Below are positions 25,233-33,987 of a DNA stretch of 64,000 nucleotides, one piece after another (positions within the stretch are counted from its first letter, which is position 1; each line of letters starts with the position of its first letter). The notes beneath the pieces were generated by a model, which searched no databases, was not told the DNA's origin, and saw only the letters and a list, made by a program, of their open reading frames with translations. Made by a program: the position numbers and the translations under genes. The DNA lies in the NCBI RefSeq assembly GCF_902499175.1, contig NZ_CABVQC010000027.1, positions 35,463 to 99,462 of the forward strand, given 5' to 3'. This DNA is from Burkholderia aenigmatica. Lineage in GTDB: Bacteria; Pseudomonadota; Gammaproteobacteria; Burkholderiales; Burkholderiaceae.

Positions 25233-26624
25233 ATGCAACAGCACACGATGCGGCGCGAACTCGGCGCGCGCCAGATTTCGTTCATGGCCCTCGGCATGGC
25301 CATCGGCGTCGGCCTGTTCCTCGGCTCGGCGTCTGCGATCAAGGCGGCCGGGCCCGGCGCGCTCGTCGCCTACCTGATCGGCGGCGCGATGATCTTCCTG
25401 ATCATGCGCGCGCTCGGCGAGATGGCCGTACACCGGCCGGTGTCCGGCTCGTTCGGTGCGTATGCGTTCGAATACGTCGGGCCGTTCGCCGGCTACGTGG
25501 TCGGCTGGAGCTACTGGCTGCTGATGGTCGGCGTCGGCGTCGCGGAGACGACCGCCATCGGCATCTACATGGGCTTCTGGTTTCCGGACGTGCCGCAGTG
25601 GCTGTGGGTCGTGTCGGCGATCGCCGCGATCTCGGCATTCAACCTGCTCAACGTGAAGGTGTACGGCGAGCTGGAGTTCTGGTTCGCGATCGTGAAGGTC
25701 GTGACGATCGTGCTGATGATCGCGGGCGGCGCGCTGATCGTGTTCACGGGGATCGGCCACGGTGGCGTGCCCGTCGGCCTGTCGAATCTGTGGCGTCACG
25801 GCGGCGTGTTCCCGCACGGCGTGCTCGGGGTCGTGAGCGCGCTGCCGATCGTCGCGTATTCGTTCGCGGGCGTCGAGATGATCGGCCTCACGGCCGGCGA
25901 GGCGCGCGAGCCGCAGAAGATGATCCCGCGCGCGATCAACTCGGTGCTGTGGCGCATCCTGATCTTCTACGTCGGCGCGCTGTTCATCATCATGGCGCTG
26001 TATCCGTGGCACGAGCTCGGCGAGCATGGCAGCCCGTTCGTGACGACGTTCGAATCGCTCGGGCTGCGGCAGGCGGCCGGCATCGTCAACTTCGTGGTCG
26101 TGACGGCTGCGCTGTCGAGCTTCAACTGCATCGTGTTCAGCGGCGCGCGGATGCTGTCGAGCATGGCCGGCAACGGCCTCGCGCCCGCGTCGTTCGCGGC
26201 GCTGAGCGCGAGCGGGTCGCCGTCGCGCGCGGTGCGGGCGACCGTGCTGTTCATGTCGGTCGGCGTGGTGCTGAACTACGTGATTCCGGCGCGCGTGTTC
26301 GGCTGGCTGATGTCGTTCCTGTCGTTCGACGTGGCCGTGATCTGGGCGATGATCGTGCTGACGCACATGCGGTTCCGGCGCGCGCTGGCCGCACGCGGCG
26401 AGACGGTGGCGTTCCGCATGCCGTATGCGTCGGTCACGTCGTGGATCTGTCTCGTGTTCGTCGCGTTCGTGTTCGTGATGCTCGGCGTCGATCCGACCAC
26501 ACGTGGGTCGCTGTATGCCGGCGCGGCGGTGATGGCGCTGATGGCGATCATCTACCGGCGTTCACGGCACCTGCAGGCGGCTGCACGGTCGACGCGTGTC
26601 GGGCTTGGCGTCGAGCGCGTGTGA
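25233..26624 (+). CDS. amino acid permease, APC superfamily (AAT family)
   Basis: 463 residues with 12 predicted membrane segments. The APC/AAT signature MALGMAIGVGLFLGSASAIKAAGPGA is partial-length visible as ALGMAIGVGLFLGSA, followed by AYLIGGAMIFLIMRALGEM and later SFAGVEMIGLTAGEA; closest to ProY/proline or GABA-type permeases. GGAG 6 bp before the ATG at 25233 sets the start; the frame opens earlier without homology. Third gene of the ridA-oxidase-permease operon, hence probably uptake of the oxidase substrate. Confidence 0.88.
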   Translation: MQQHTMRRELGARQISFMALGMAIGVGLFLGSASAIKAAGPGALVAYLIGGAMIFLIMRALGEMAVHRPVSGSFGAYAFEYVGPFAGYVVGWSYWLLMVGVGVAETTAIGIYMGFWFPDVPQWLWVVSAIAAISAFNLLNVKVYGELEFWFAIVKVVTIVLMIAGGALIVFTGIGHGGVPVGLSNLWRHGGVFPHGVLGVVSALPIVAYSFAGVEMIGLTAGEAREPQKMIPRAINSVLWRILIFYVGALFIIMALYPWHELGEHGSPFVTTFESLGLRQAAGIVNFVVVTAALSSFNCIVFSGARMLSSMAGNGLAPASFAALSASGSPSRAVRATVLFMSVGVVLNYVIPARVFGWLMSFLSFDVAVIWAMIVLTHMRFRRALAARGETVAFRMPYASVTSWICLVFVAFVFVMLGVDPTTRGSLYAGAAVMALMAIIYRRSRHLQAAARSTRVGLGVERV

Positions 26625-26840
26625 CGGCCAGGTGTGTTGGTGTGGGGGGAGCGGTCGTGCGACGGGGGCGCGCTGAAGGCGGGGGCGAGGTGTCGTGGCC
26701 GTACCGGCGGCGCGTCATGCGCGCCGCGCCACCACGAACGATAAGGATGGCGTGAAGCAGGCGCGCGGTCGCGCCGGACCCGCGCCCGGCGTCAACCGCG
26801 CAACGATGCGCCCGATCAGGTCAGGCGCTCCGGATCGGAA

Positions 26841-27470
26841 TCAATACCGGGCGAGCTGATTGCCGTTGATCTGCACGCGATCGCCCGGCCGCAGGTTGCC
26901 CGGCGACTGCACGTCGAACGAGCGCATCGTGCCGTCGCTGACCTGCACGTCGATCCGGTAGCTGCTCGGGCCTTGCGCGGCACCCATTTGCTGGCCGATC
27001 TGGTTGCCGGCCACCGCACCGCCGAGCGCACCGATCACGGTCGCCGCATCGCGGCCGTGGCCGCGGCCGAACTGGTTGCCCACCAGGCCGCCGACCAGCG
27101 CACCGACGACGGTGCCGGCAACGCCCGACGGGCCGACCGAACCGTTGACCGGCTGGATGTTCGAGACCGTGCCGTACTGCGTGCCGTAGCCGTTGCCGTA
27201 CTGCTGCTGATTGCCGTACTGGTCATACGGCTGCGACCCGTATTGCTGCTGGTTGCCGTACTGATCGTACGGCTGCGGCGCCTGGTTCGGATACGGCTGT
27301 TGCTGCTGCACGTAGCCCGGCTGCGAATACGCGGGCGTCGCGTATTGCTGCTGCGGATACCCCGGCTGCGCGCCGTAGTAACCGGGCGCGACGCAGGCGG
27401 TCAGCGGAAGCGCCGCGACGGCGACGAGCGAGGCGAACAGAACGGTCTTCGTGGAAGGCATGCGCATCAT
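26841..27470 (-). CDS. glycine-zipper 2TM-domain outer-membrane lipoprotein
   Basis: 209 residues. Lipoprotein signal with lipobox LTAC (Cys26), then a low-complexity Gln/Tyr/Pro/Gly-rich linker containing a tandem PYDQYGNQQQYG repeat. The glycine-zipper (Rick_17kDa_Anti/SlyB-like) region follows: VVGALVGGLVGNQFG and VIGALGGAVAGNQIG. The C-terminus (YRIDVQVSDGTMRSF...LRPGDRVQI) is a small beta domain seen in related proteins. Likely an outer-membrane stability or envelope-stress lipoprotein. AGGAA lies 5 bp before the first of two adjacent ATGs; 27467 is equally possible. Confidence 0.85.
   Translation of the reverse strand: MMRMPSTKTVLFASLVAVAALPLTACVAPGYYGAQPGYPQQQYATPAYSQPGYVQQQQPYPNQAPQPYDQYGNQQQYGSQPYDQYGNQQQYGNGYGTQYGTVSNIQPVNGSVGPSGVAGTVVGALVGGLVGNQFGRGHGRDAATVIGALGGAVAGNQIGQQMGAAQGPSSYRIDVQVSDGTMRSFDVQSPGNLRPGDRVQINGNQLARY
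27207..27290 (-). repeat. in-frame tandem repeat in the lipoprotein linker
   Basis: Two near-identical ~39-bp units on the minus strand encode the repeated segment PYDQYGNQQQYG. Repeat number could vary by slippage without breaking the frame and would only lengthen the disordered linker between the lipid anchor and the glycine zipper. Confidence 0.65.
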
Positions 27471-27934
27471 GATGTTTCCTGCATCGGCAACGGGTTCGCC
27501 GACGAATTCCGGGACGGGTGGCGAACTCGGCGTGAGTATAAGGAATGGCCGGAGGCGCGTCCGGTGCGGCCGGGTAACAACGTGTAAAGTCTGTTGCCGC
27601 GTAAATCGCCGCCCGGGCGGCGCGCTGAAACGACGGCCGGCGAGGGTGCGAGACGGCCTCCGGACACCCGCTTTCCGGTGATGCCGACACTGCGCGGCCA
27701 GCGGTTTTTGGGTCGCTTTCACCGCGATCCCGCCCCATCGCCGTGCCGGGGCCGGCGGCCGCGCGCGCCGCGCATCGCGAAATCGAATGCGCGGCATCGC
27801 GACATTTAATTGGCCTCGGGCGGTGGCGTCCGATATCGTGGCCGGATTCCCTGCCAACGGTCGCGCCGTGCCGGCTGCGGTGCCTTCCCCTGTCCGCGCC
27901 GGCGTCGCGCCGCGACCGCCCCACATTCCGAGCC
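27471..27934. other. 464-bp intergenic region, divergent promoters only
   Basis: Separates the divergent lipoprotein and amidohydrolase genes. Short palindromic GC-rich pieces occur (for example around 27608-27620, GCCGCCCGGGCGGC). The frames crossing it show no family similarity or ribosome sites and are judged non-coding. Promoters for both flanking genes must lie here, but none was fixed. Confidence 0.45.
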
Positions 27935-29134
27935 ATGACCGAACGTCTCTTCATCAACGCCGTCGACACCGGCGGCCAGCCCATCAACCTCGTCGTCCGT
28001 GACGGCCGCTTTACCGCGATCGGCGCCGATTGCACCGCCGCGCCCGGCGCGGAAACGATCGACCTCGATGGCCGCGTCGTGCTGCCCGGCTTCGTCGACG
28101 GCCACATCCACCTCGACAAGAGCTTCGTCGGCGATCGCTGGGTGCCGCACGAATCCGTCGGCTCGCTGCGCGAGCGGCTCGCGGTCGAAAAGCGCCAGCT
28201 CGCGGCGGCGCCGCCGATCGTCGAGCGTGCGAATGCGCTGATCGCGCAGGCCGCCGCATTCGGCACGGTCGCGATGCGCAGCCACGTCGACGTCGATGCG
28301 ACGACGGGCCTGTCGAACCTGCAGGCCGTGATGGCCGCGCGCGAGCAATGGCGCGGGATCGTCGATATCGAACTCGTCGCGTTTCCGCAGGCCGGCGTCG
28401 TCACGTGCCCGGGCACCGCCGAGATCCTCGACGCAGCCGTGCGCGAAGGCGCGGACGTGGTCGGCGGGATCGACCCGACGACGCTCGATGGCGATGCGGA
28501 CGGCCAGCTCGACATCGTGTTCGGCATCGCGGAGAAGCGCGGCGCGAAGATCGACATCCACCTGCACGAGCCGGGCGAAACGGGTATCGCGCAGCTGCTG
28601 CGGATCGCGGCGCGCACGCGCGCGGCGGGGCTCCGCGGCCGCGTGAACGTGAGCCACGCGTATGCGCTTGGCCAGGTGAGCGATGACGACGTGCAGCGCA
28701 CCGCGACGGCGCTGGCCGAAGCCGGCGTGTCGATCCTGACGAACGCGCCGGGCGATTGCGCGTTTCCGCCGGTGCAGGCGCTGCGCGATGCAGGCGTGCA
28801 CGTGTTCGCAGGCAACGACAACATCCGTGACGCATGGTGGCCGTACGGCAACGGCGACATGCTGCAGCGCGCGATGATGGTCGGCTATCGGTCGGGCTTC
28901 TACACCGACGCAGCGCTCGGCATCGCGCTCGACATGGCGACGCACGCCGGCGCGCGCGTGATCGGCAAGGATAACTATGGAATCGCGGTCGGCTGCGATG
29001 CGACGTTCGTCGCGGTGCGTGCGCCGAACGCGGCGGCGGCCGTCGCGGGCGTGCCGGCCGAGCGCTGGGTGTTCCGCCGTGGCGAAAGCGACACGGGCGC
29101 ACCGTTCGCCCCCGCGCTGCGCTTCACGCGCTGA
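27935..29134 (+). CDS. cytosine-deaminase-like amidohydrolase (copy 1)
   Basis: 399 residues. Amidohydrolase superfamily, cytosine deaminase/AtzC branch: metal ligands in PGFVDGHIHLDKSF (HxHxDK), later His in KIDIHLHEPG, His in NVSHAYALG, and Asp in FAGNDNIRDAWWPYG. Single-metal enzymes of this group deaminate or hydrolyse cyclic amines such as cytosine, isocytosine, creatinine or ammelide. The ATG at 27935 yields the family N-terminus; further upstream codons are not conserved. A paralog follows after 85 bp. Substrate unknown. Confidence 0.83.
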   Translation: MTERLFINAVDTGGQPINLVVRDGRFTAIGADCTAAPGAETIDLDGRVVLPGFVDGHIHLDKSFVGDRWVPHESVGSLRERLAVEKRQLAAAPPIVERANALIAQAAAFGTVAMRSHVDVDATTGLSNLQAVMAAREQWRGIVDIELVAFPQAGVVTCPGTAEILDAAVREGADVVGGIDPTTLDGDADGQLDIVFGIAEKRGAKIDIHLHEPGETGIAQLLRIAARTRAAGLRGRVNVSHAYALGQVSDDDVQRTATALAEAGVSILTNAPGDCAFPPVQALRDAGVHVFAGNDNIRDAWWPYGNGDMLQRAMMVGYRSGFYTDAALGIALDMATHAGARVIGKDNYGIAVGCDATFVAVRAPNAAAAVAGVPAERWVFRRGESDTGAPFAPALRFTR

Positions 29135-29219
29135 CCGACCTGAGCGGCGGCACGGCCCGCGCCGTGCCCCGTTCGCATTGACTGCACTGATTGCACTGAC
29201 CGACCACACCGGAACCGAC

Positions 29220-30404
29220 ATGACGAACCTGCTGATCCGCAACGTCCGCCCGAGCGCCGACGCCGCGCTCGACATCCTGATCGAAGGCGACCGCATCGCG
29301 CGTATCGGCCCGTCGCTCGACGCGCCTGCCGGCTGCGCGATCGAGGACGGCGCGGGCGCGCTTGCGCTGCCGGGCCTCGTCGAAGGCCACACGCACCTCG
29401 ACAAGACGCACTGGGGGATGCCGTGGTACCGCAACCAGGTCGGGCCGCGTCTCGTCGATCGGATCGAGAACGAACGCCACTATCGCGCGACGAGCGGCCA
29501 TGACGCGGGCGTCGCGTCGCTCGCGCTGGCGCGCGCGTTTCTCGCGGCCGGCACGACGCGCATCCGTACCCACGTCGATATCGATACCGAAGCCGGGTTG
29601 CGGCATCTGCACGGTGTGCTTGCGACGCGCGAGACGCTGCGCGGGCAGGTCGAGATCCAGATCGTCGCGTTTCCGCAATCCGGCGTGCTCAAGCGGCCGG
29701 GCACCGATGCGCTGCTGTCCGAAGCCCTTGCCGCCGGTGCTGATCTGCTCGGCGGGCTCGACCCGTGCGCGATCGAGGGCGATCCGGTCGAGGCGGTGGA
29801 CGTGCTGTTCGCGATCGCAGAACGCCACGGCCGCGGGCTCGACCTCCATCTGCATGAGCGCGGATCGATGGGCGCGTACTCGCTCGACCTGATCCTGCAG
29901 CGCACGGCCGCGCACGGCATGCAGGGCAAGGTGACGATCAGCCACGGGTTCTGTCTCGGCGATATCGCCGAACGCGAGCGCGATGCGCTGCTGGCGCGGA
30001 TGGCCGAGCTCGGCGTCGGGCTCATCACGACCGCGCCCGCGGCGGTGCCCGTGCCGCCGGTGGCCGCGTGCCGCGCGGCGGGCGTGACGGTCATCGGCGG
30101 CAACGACGGCGTGCGCGATACGTGGACGCCGTACGGGTCGCCCGACATGCTCGAACGCGCGATGCTGATCGGCATGCGCAACGATTTCCGCCGCGACGAT
30201 GCGCTCGAAGTCGCGCTCGACTGCGTGACGCACAGCGCGGCGCGCGGTTGCGGCTTCGACGGTTACGGGCTGCAGCCGGGCAGCCGCGCGGACGTCGTGC
30301 TGGTCAACGCGCTGACGTTCGCCGAGGCCGTCGTCGCGCGGCCGGTGCGTCGGCTCGTCGTGTCGTCAGGGAAGATCGTTGCGCGCAACGGCGCGCTGGT
30401 CTGA
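29220..30404 (+). CDS. cytosine-deaminase-like amidohydrolase (copy 2)
   Basis: 394 residues, paralog of the previous gene with the same plan: LPGLVEGHTHLDKTHWG, IRTHVDIDTEAGL, VEIQIVAFPQSGV, DLHLHERGSMG, TISHGFCLG and GGNDGVRDTWTPYG. All metal and catalytic residues appear intact, so both copies could be active on different substrates or in consecutive steps. ATG at 29220. A regulator is not adjacent on the same side; a LysR gene lies 600 bp downstream on the other strand. Confidence 0.83.
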   Translation: MTNLLIRNVRPSADAALDILIEGDRIARIGPSLDAPAGCAIEDGAGALALPGLVEGHTHLDKTHWGMPWYRNQVGPRLVDRIENERHYRATSGHDAGVASLALARAFLAAGTTRIRTHVDIDTEAGLRHLHGVLATRETLRGQVEIQIVAFPQSGVLKRPGTDALLSEALAAGADLLGGLDPCAIEGDPVEAVDVLFAIAERHGRGLDLHLHERGSMGAYSLDLILQRTAAHGMQGKVTISHGFCLGDIAERERDALLARMAELGVGLITTAPAAVPVPPVAACRAAGVTVIGGNDGVRDTWTPYGSPDMLERAMLIGMRNDFRRDDALEVALDCVTHSAARGCGFDGYGLQPGSRADVVLVNALTFAEAVVARPVRRLVVSSGKIVARNGALV

Positions 30405-30435
30405 GTGACGCCTCGGCGCGGCGTCGCCCCGGTAT

Positions 30436-30456
30436 GATCCGGTTTTTAGCCGGATC
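30436..30456 (+). promoter_or_regulatory. small inverted repeat before the NTF2-like gene
   Basis: GATCCGG / CCGGATC with a 7-nt TTTTTAG loop, ending 15 bp before the start codon and just before the ribosome site GGGAGA. It could be a 5'-leader hairpin or an operator. Confidence 0.35.
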
Positions 30457-30471
30457 TCCCGGGAGACGACG

Positions 30472-30945
30472 ATGAGACGCACGACAGCGGCACGGGCCGC
30501 ACGATGGATGGCGGCGGCCCTGTTCGCCGTGACGGCCGCGCATGCGGCGGCGGCCGGCCCGACCGACGCGCAGCAGGAAGCCAACCGGCGGACGGTGCTC
30601 GCGTTCTACGAAAAAGGCCTGAACGAGAAAGATGCGGACGCCGCGCTCGCGTACGTCGGCGATCGGTACGTGCAGCACAACCCGAACGCGGCTGACGGCC
30701 GCGACGGTTTCCGCAAGTTCGTCGCATTCCTGCGCGACAAATATCCGCAGTCGCACAGCGAGATCAAGCGCTCGTTCGTCGATGGCGACTACGTGATCCT
30801 GCACGTGCACGCGGTGCGCGAACCGGGCACGCGCGGCAGCGCGATCATGGACATCTTCCGGCTCGAGAACGGCAAGATCGTCGAGCACTGGGACGTCAAT
30901 CAACCCGTACCCGAGCAGGCCGCGAACGGGAACACGATGTTCTGA
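30472..30945 (+). CDS. secreted NTF2-like / SnoaL-like protein
   Basis: 157 residues. Signal peptide (MRRTTAARAARWM...AHAAAAG) followed by a SnoaL-type cone fold: VLAFYEKGLNEKDADAALAYVGDRYVQHNPNAADG, FVAFLRDKYPQSHSEIKRSFVDGDYVILHVH and DIFRLENGKIVEHWDVNQPVP. The family includes polyketide cyclases and small-molecule binders; the WDVNQPVPE ending is common in uncharacterised periplasmic members. GGGAGA precedes ATG. Function unknown. Confidence 0.83.
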   Translation: MRRTTAARAARWMAAALFAVTAAHAAAAGPTDAQQEANRRTVLAFYEKGLNEKDADAALAYVGDRYVQHNPNAADGRDGFRKFVAFLRDKYPQSHSEIKRSFVDGDYVILHVHAVREPGTRGSAIMDIFRLENGKIVEHWDVNQPVPEQAANGNTMF

Positions 30946-31044
30946 CGGGCCCGGGCGTGTCGACGCGCCCCGGGATCTCATTGCATAGGCCGTGCCGGCG
31001 CGGCGGCGGCGTCCTTCACATTGCCGCCGCATCCGGCTTTCTTG

Positions 31045-31905
31045 CTACTCCTCGAGTTCCAGCATCGTCGCGAGCGACTTCGTCAGTTCGCTGACCATCG
31101 GGTCGGCCGTGGGCCGATGCAGGATCGCGATGTCCATGTGCTCGATCGGTGCGAAACCCTGCTTCGCGGTCAGCACGACGTGCTCGTCCGTCACCACGCG
31201 CGCCGGCAGCACGCTGATGCCGAGCCCGTCCGCGACGGCGGCCTGGATGCCGCTCAGGCTCGACGTCGTGAAGCTGATCCGCCAACGGCGGCCGCGCTCC
31301 TCGATCGCCTTGATCATGTCGTCGCGATAGAGCCCGCGCGGCGGGAACACGACGATCGGCACCGGGTCGAGATCGATCGACGGATGCTTCGCGCTGTCGA
31401 TCCAGCGCAGCTTCTCGGGCCAGCGCACGACGGCCTCGCGGCTGTCGCGCCGCTGCTTGATCAGCACGAGGTCGAGTTCACCCCGGTCGTATGCCGCGCT
31501 GATGTCGCGGCTCAGCCCGCACATCACTTCGAGCTTGACCTGCGGATGCTCGCGGTTGAACGCGGCGAGCGCATGCGTCGTGCGGCCTGCCGCGAAATCG
31601 TCGGGCACGCCGAGCCGGATCGTCAGCGCGACCGTGGTGCCCGACAGCGCCTCCAGCATTTCGTCGTTCAGCGCGATCATGCGCCGCGCGTAGCTGAGCA
31701 CCGTCACGCCCGCATCGGTCGGCCGCACGTCGCGCGTGCCGCGGTCGAGCAGGCGGTGCCCGGCGATTTCCTCGAGCCGGCGCACCTTCTGGCTGACCGT
31801 CGACTGCGTCGAATGCAGGCGCGCGGACGCCGTCGTGAAGCTGCCGCAGTCGGCGACCATCACGAGCGCGCGCAGCAGGTCGAGGTCGAACAGGGGTCTA
31901 TTCAT
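31045..31905 (-). CDS. LysR-family transcriptional regulator
   Basis: 286 residues. N-terminal winged HTH: FDLDLLRALVMVADCGSFTTASARLHSTQSTVSQKVRRLE; C-terminal periplasmic-binding-like co-inducer domain (TIRLGVPDDFAAGRTT, VLIKQRRDS). LysR regulators usually control a divergent gene; here the divergent gene is the secreted ankyrin protein, 185 bp away. Co-inducer unknown. Confidence 0.9.
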   Translation of the reverse strand: MNRPLFDLDLLRALVMVADCGSFTTASARLHSTQSTVSQKVRRLEEIAGHRLLDRGTRDVRPTDAGVTVLSYARRMIALNDEMLEALSGTTVALTIRLGVPDDFAAGRTTHALAAFNREHPQVKLEVMCGLSRDISAAYDRGELDLVLIKQRRDSREAVVRWPEKLRWIDSAKHPSIDLDPVPIVVFPPRGLYRDDMIKAIEERGRRWRISFTTSSLSGIQAAVADGLGISVLPARVVTDEHVVLTAKQGFAPIEHMDIAILHRPTADPMVSELTKSLATMLELEE

Positions 31906-32090
31906 TTCTGCACTTCTGTGGATTCGAACATTTCATTTCCAAATGCGTGCGACGACTTTTAACATGGCTGGACGCCGCGGGCAATCGCGGTTTCGCCGGA
32001 CTTGGTGCGGCGTCGCGCGGCGCCACCGGGGCGCCTGACGCATGGCATCGGCCGCGCATCGGCGTGCGCGGCACGCTAGGAGGAAACGGG

Positions 32091-32765
32091 ATGTTTTTCA
32101 AACGGCTCGCGATCGTCGGCTCGTTCGCGTTGACCACGCTCACGTCGGCGGTGGCCGCCGCGGACGGCGGCGCGCTGGAGGGCCGGCTGCGCAGCGCGGC
32201 CGATCGCGGCGATGCGGGTGACGTGCGCACGCTGCTGGAGCGCGGCGCGCAGATCGATTCACGCGACGGGCAGGGCCGCACGGCGCTGCTGATCGCGACG
32301 CACGGCAATCACGTCGATGCGGCGCGCGTGCTGGTCGATGCGGGCGCGGACGTCAACGCGAAGGATGCGATCCAGGACAGCCCGTACCTGTATGCCGGTG
32401 CGCGCGGCCATCTCGACATCCTGAGAATGACGCTCGCGCATGGCGCCGATTTGCGCAGCACGAACCGCTATCGCGGCACCGCGCTGATTCCGGCGGCGGA
32501 GCGCGGCCATGTCGATACGGTGCGCACGCTGATCGATGCGGGCGTGAACGTCGACCATGTGAACCGGCTCGGCTGGAGCGCGCTGCTGGAGGCGATCATG
32601 CTCGGCGACGGCAGCGAGCGGTATGTGCGGATCGTGCAACTGCTCGTGGACGGGCGCGCGAACGTCGATCTGGCCGATTCCAACGGCGAGACGCCGCTGC
32701 AGCATGCGCGGCGGCGCGGGTATGGGGCGATCGAGCGGGTGTTGGTGACGGCGGGGGCGCGGTAG
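32091..32765 (+). CDS. secreted ankyrin-repeat protein
   Basis: 224 residues. A strong AGGAGG site precedes the ATG at 32091 and a signal peptide (FALTTLTSAVAAAD) follows. Residues ~30-220 hold about five ankyrin repeats, for example DGQGRTALLIATHGN, LVDAGADVNAKD, RGHLDILRMTLAHGADL, RGHVDTVRTLIDAGVNV and NGETPLQHARRRGY. Periplasmic ankyrin proteins in proteobacteria often protect against hydrogen peroxide (AnkB-like) or bind partner enzymes. Its stop lies only 3 bp from the 3' end of the convergent nucleotidyltransferase. Confidence 0.85.
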   Translation: MFFKRLAIVGSFALTTLTSAVAAADGGALEGRLRSAADRGDAGDVRTLLERGAQIDSRDGQGRTALLIATHGNHVDAARVLVDAGADVNAKDAIQDSPYLYAGARGHLDILRMTLAHGADLRSTNRYRGTALIPAAERGHVDTVRTLIDAGVNVDHVNRLGWSALLEAIMLGDGSERYVRIVQLLVDGRANVDLADSNGETPLQHARRRGYGAIERVLVTAGAR

Positions 32766-32768
32766 GGG

Positions 32769-33458
32769 TCACCTACGGCGCGATTTTGGTTCGGGCGTGC
32801 CACCGGGAAGTTTCCGCAGGAATGCTTCGGCCAGTTCGACGCAATAGTCGAACGACGGCGTGTAGCCGAGTGTCCGGATGTCGTCGAAGCGTGGCTGTAC
32901 GAACGCACGATGCTCCTTGAGCAGGCGCAGAAACGTATCGCGATGCCGGACAAGGAATGCACCGGCTGCGATCAGGCTCTCCGGTTCACGCTCGATGACC
33001 AGGCACAGATCGAACAGGTCCCGCGCGGTTGGTCGATCGCCACGGTGCCACATTTTCTTGGCGACGATCTCCGCGGAAGTCTCGACCTTGACGACGTGAT
33101 CCATCAGCATCCATTCGTCATAGCCGGGAGACGTCAGATTCCGGGAGACCACGAAGTCGATTTCGCCGTCGGGCAGCACGAGCTTCACGAACCCGGCGTG
33201 TTCCTCGTAGTTCGTCGCGATGTCGGCTGCAGCGTCGCTGATGCGTGGATTCACGTATCCGAGATACTGTGGATCGGGTACGAAGATGTCGACATCCTTG
33301 CTGACACGATGGCCGTGACGAAGCATCAGGACCGTGCCACCGCCAAACGTCCAGAACGGATTTGACGTGCCGTGCTTCCGTATCTCTTCGACCAGCGCCA
33401 GCGCGTGACGGAAAAGACCTTGCCATGGGCCGTCGGGCAAGGTGGATAGTGTCGTCAT
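32769..33458 (-). CDS. nucleotidyltransferase of AbiEii/AbiGii toxin type
   Basis: 229 residues. The nucleotidyltransferase pattern is present: GGGT at 39-42, then SKDVDIFVPD with Asp55 and Asp57, and a third candidate acidic residue Asp101 in GEIDFVV; a helical C-terminal domain contains KVETSAEIVAKKMWHRGDRPTARDLFDL, a hallmark of the AbiEii family. Such proteins are GTP/NTP-transferring toxins. The start at 33458 is set by GGGAGG 7 bp upstream and by the ATGA overlap with the XRE gene; an earlier in-frame ATG is less well placed. Likely toxin of a two-gene module; target unknown. Confidence 0.75.
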   Translation of the reverse strand: MTTLSTLPDGPWQGLFRHALALVEEIRKHGTSNPFWTFGGGTVLMLRHGHRVSKDVDIFVPDPQYLGYVNPRISDAAADIATNYEEHAGFVKLVLPDGEIDFVVSRNLTSPGYDEWMLMDHVVKVETSAEIVAKKMWHRGDRPTARDLFDLCLVIEREPESLIAAGAFLVRHRDTFLRLLKEHRAFVQPRFDDIRTLGYTPSFDYCVELAEAFLRKLPGGTPEPKSRRR

Positions 33459-33934
33459 GCCCATACCTCCCGGTACAGATGAAGATCCTTCGACCATGCG
33501 GCGAGGTTTTTCCAGATGGTCCGAAGGGGCGTGCCTGAGCGCTCGGCGGCTTCCTCGGCGGCTTTCACCACCACCGGCAGCGGCACTTCGTCGAGGATGA
33601 CGGAAAACTGCGATTCATATCCCGTCGGAATCCGTCCGGTAGCCAACGCGTCGGCCAGCAGCCGTTCGGTCAATTCACCCTTGTAACTGACGTTTGAGCT
33701 CACAACGGCCTTGTAGAGACCGTTCTGCGGCTGCCGCGGTAGCGCCAGGAGTTCGATGCCGAGCACGCTGAGCAGCGGAATCAGCTTGTTGACGCCGAGA
33801 TCCTTGACCTTGCCCGATTCGAGCTGGTTCACGGTGAGGCGAGACAAGCCGGCGAGCTTTGCAAGTTGAGCCTGTGTGAGGTCGAGTTCTGCCCGCCGTT
33901 TCGCAACAGCCTGACCAATTTCATAGAGCTGCAT
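33455..33934 (-). CDS. XRE-family HTH protein, probable antitoxin of the nucleotidyltransferase
   Basis: 159 residues. HTH at ~8-63: QAVAKRRAELDLTQAQLAKLAGLSRLTVNQLESG, then an unusual C-terminal half (residues 64-159) with VSSNVSYKGELTERLLADALATGRIP that may bind the partner. GGGAGG lies upstream of the ATG at 33934; the frame stays open far upstream but without homology. First gene of the pair, ending in an ATGA overlap with the nucleotidyltransferase start, as in many toxin-antitoxin operons. A palindrome lies 34 bp upstream. Confidence 0.77.
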   Translation of the reverse strand: MQLYEIGQAVAKRRAELDLTQAQLAKLAGLSRLTVNQLESGKVKDLGVNKLIPLLSVLGIELLALPRQPQNGLYKAVVSSNVSYKGELTERLLADALATGRIPTGYESQFSVILDEVPLPVVVKAAEEAAERSGTPLRTIWKNLAAWSKDLHLYREVWA

Positions 33935-33967
33935 GGCGACCTCCCGACGTGGGTACAGCGATCTCGA

Positions 33968-33987
33968 ATGTAAGTTATATCTTACAT
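33968..33987. promoter_or_regulatory. palindromic operator/promoter of the XRE-nucleotidyltransferase pair
   Basis: 7-bp arms ATGTAAG / CTTACAT around TTATAT, 34 bp before the XRE start. On the minus strand it contains TATAAC, a -10-like hexamer, so a repressor bound here would block its own promoter, as in autoregulated toxin-antitoxin modules. Confidence 0.6.
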
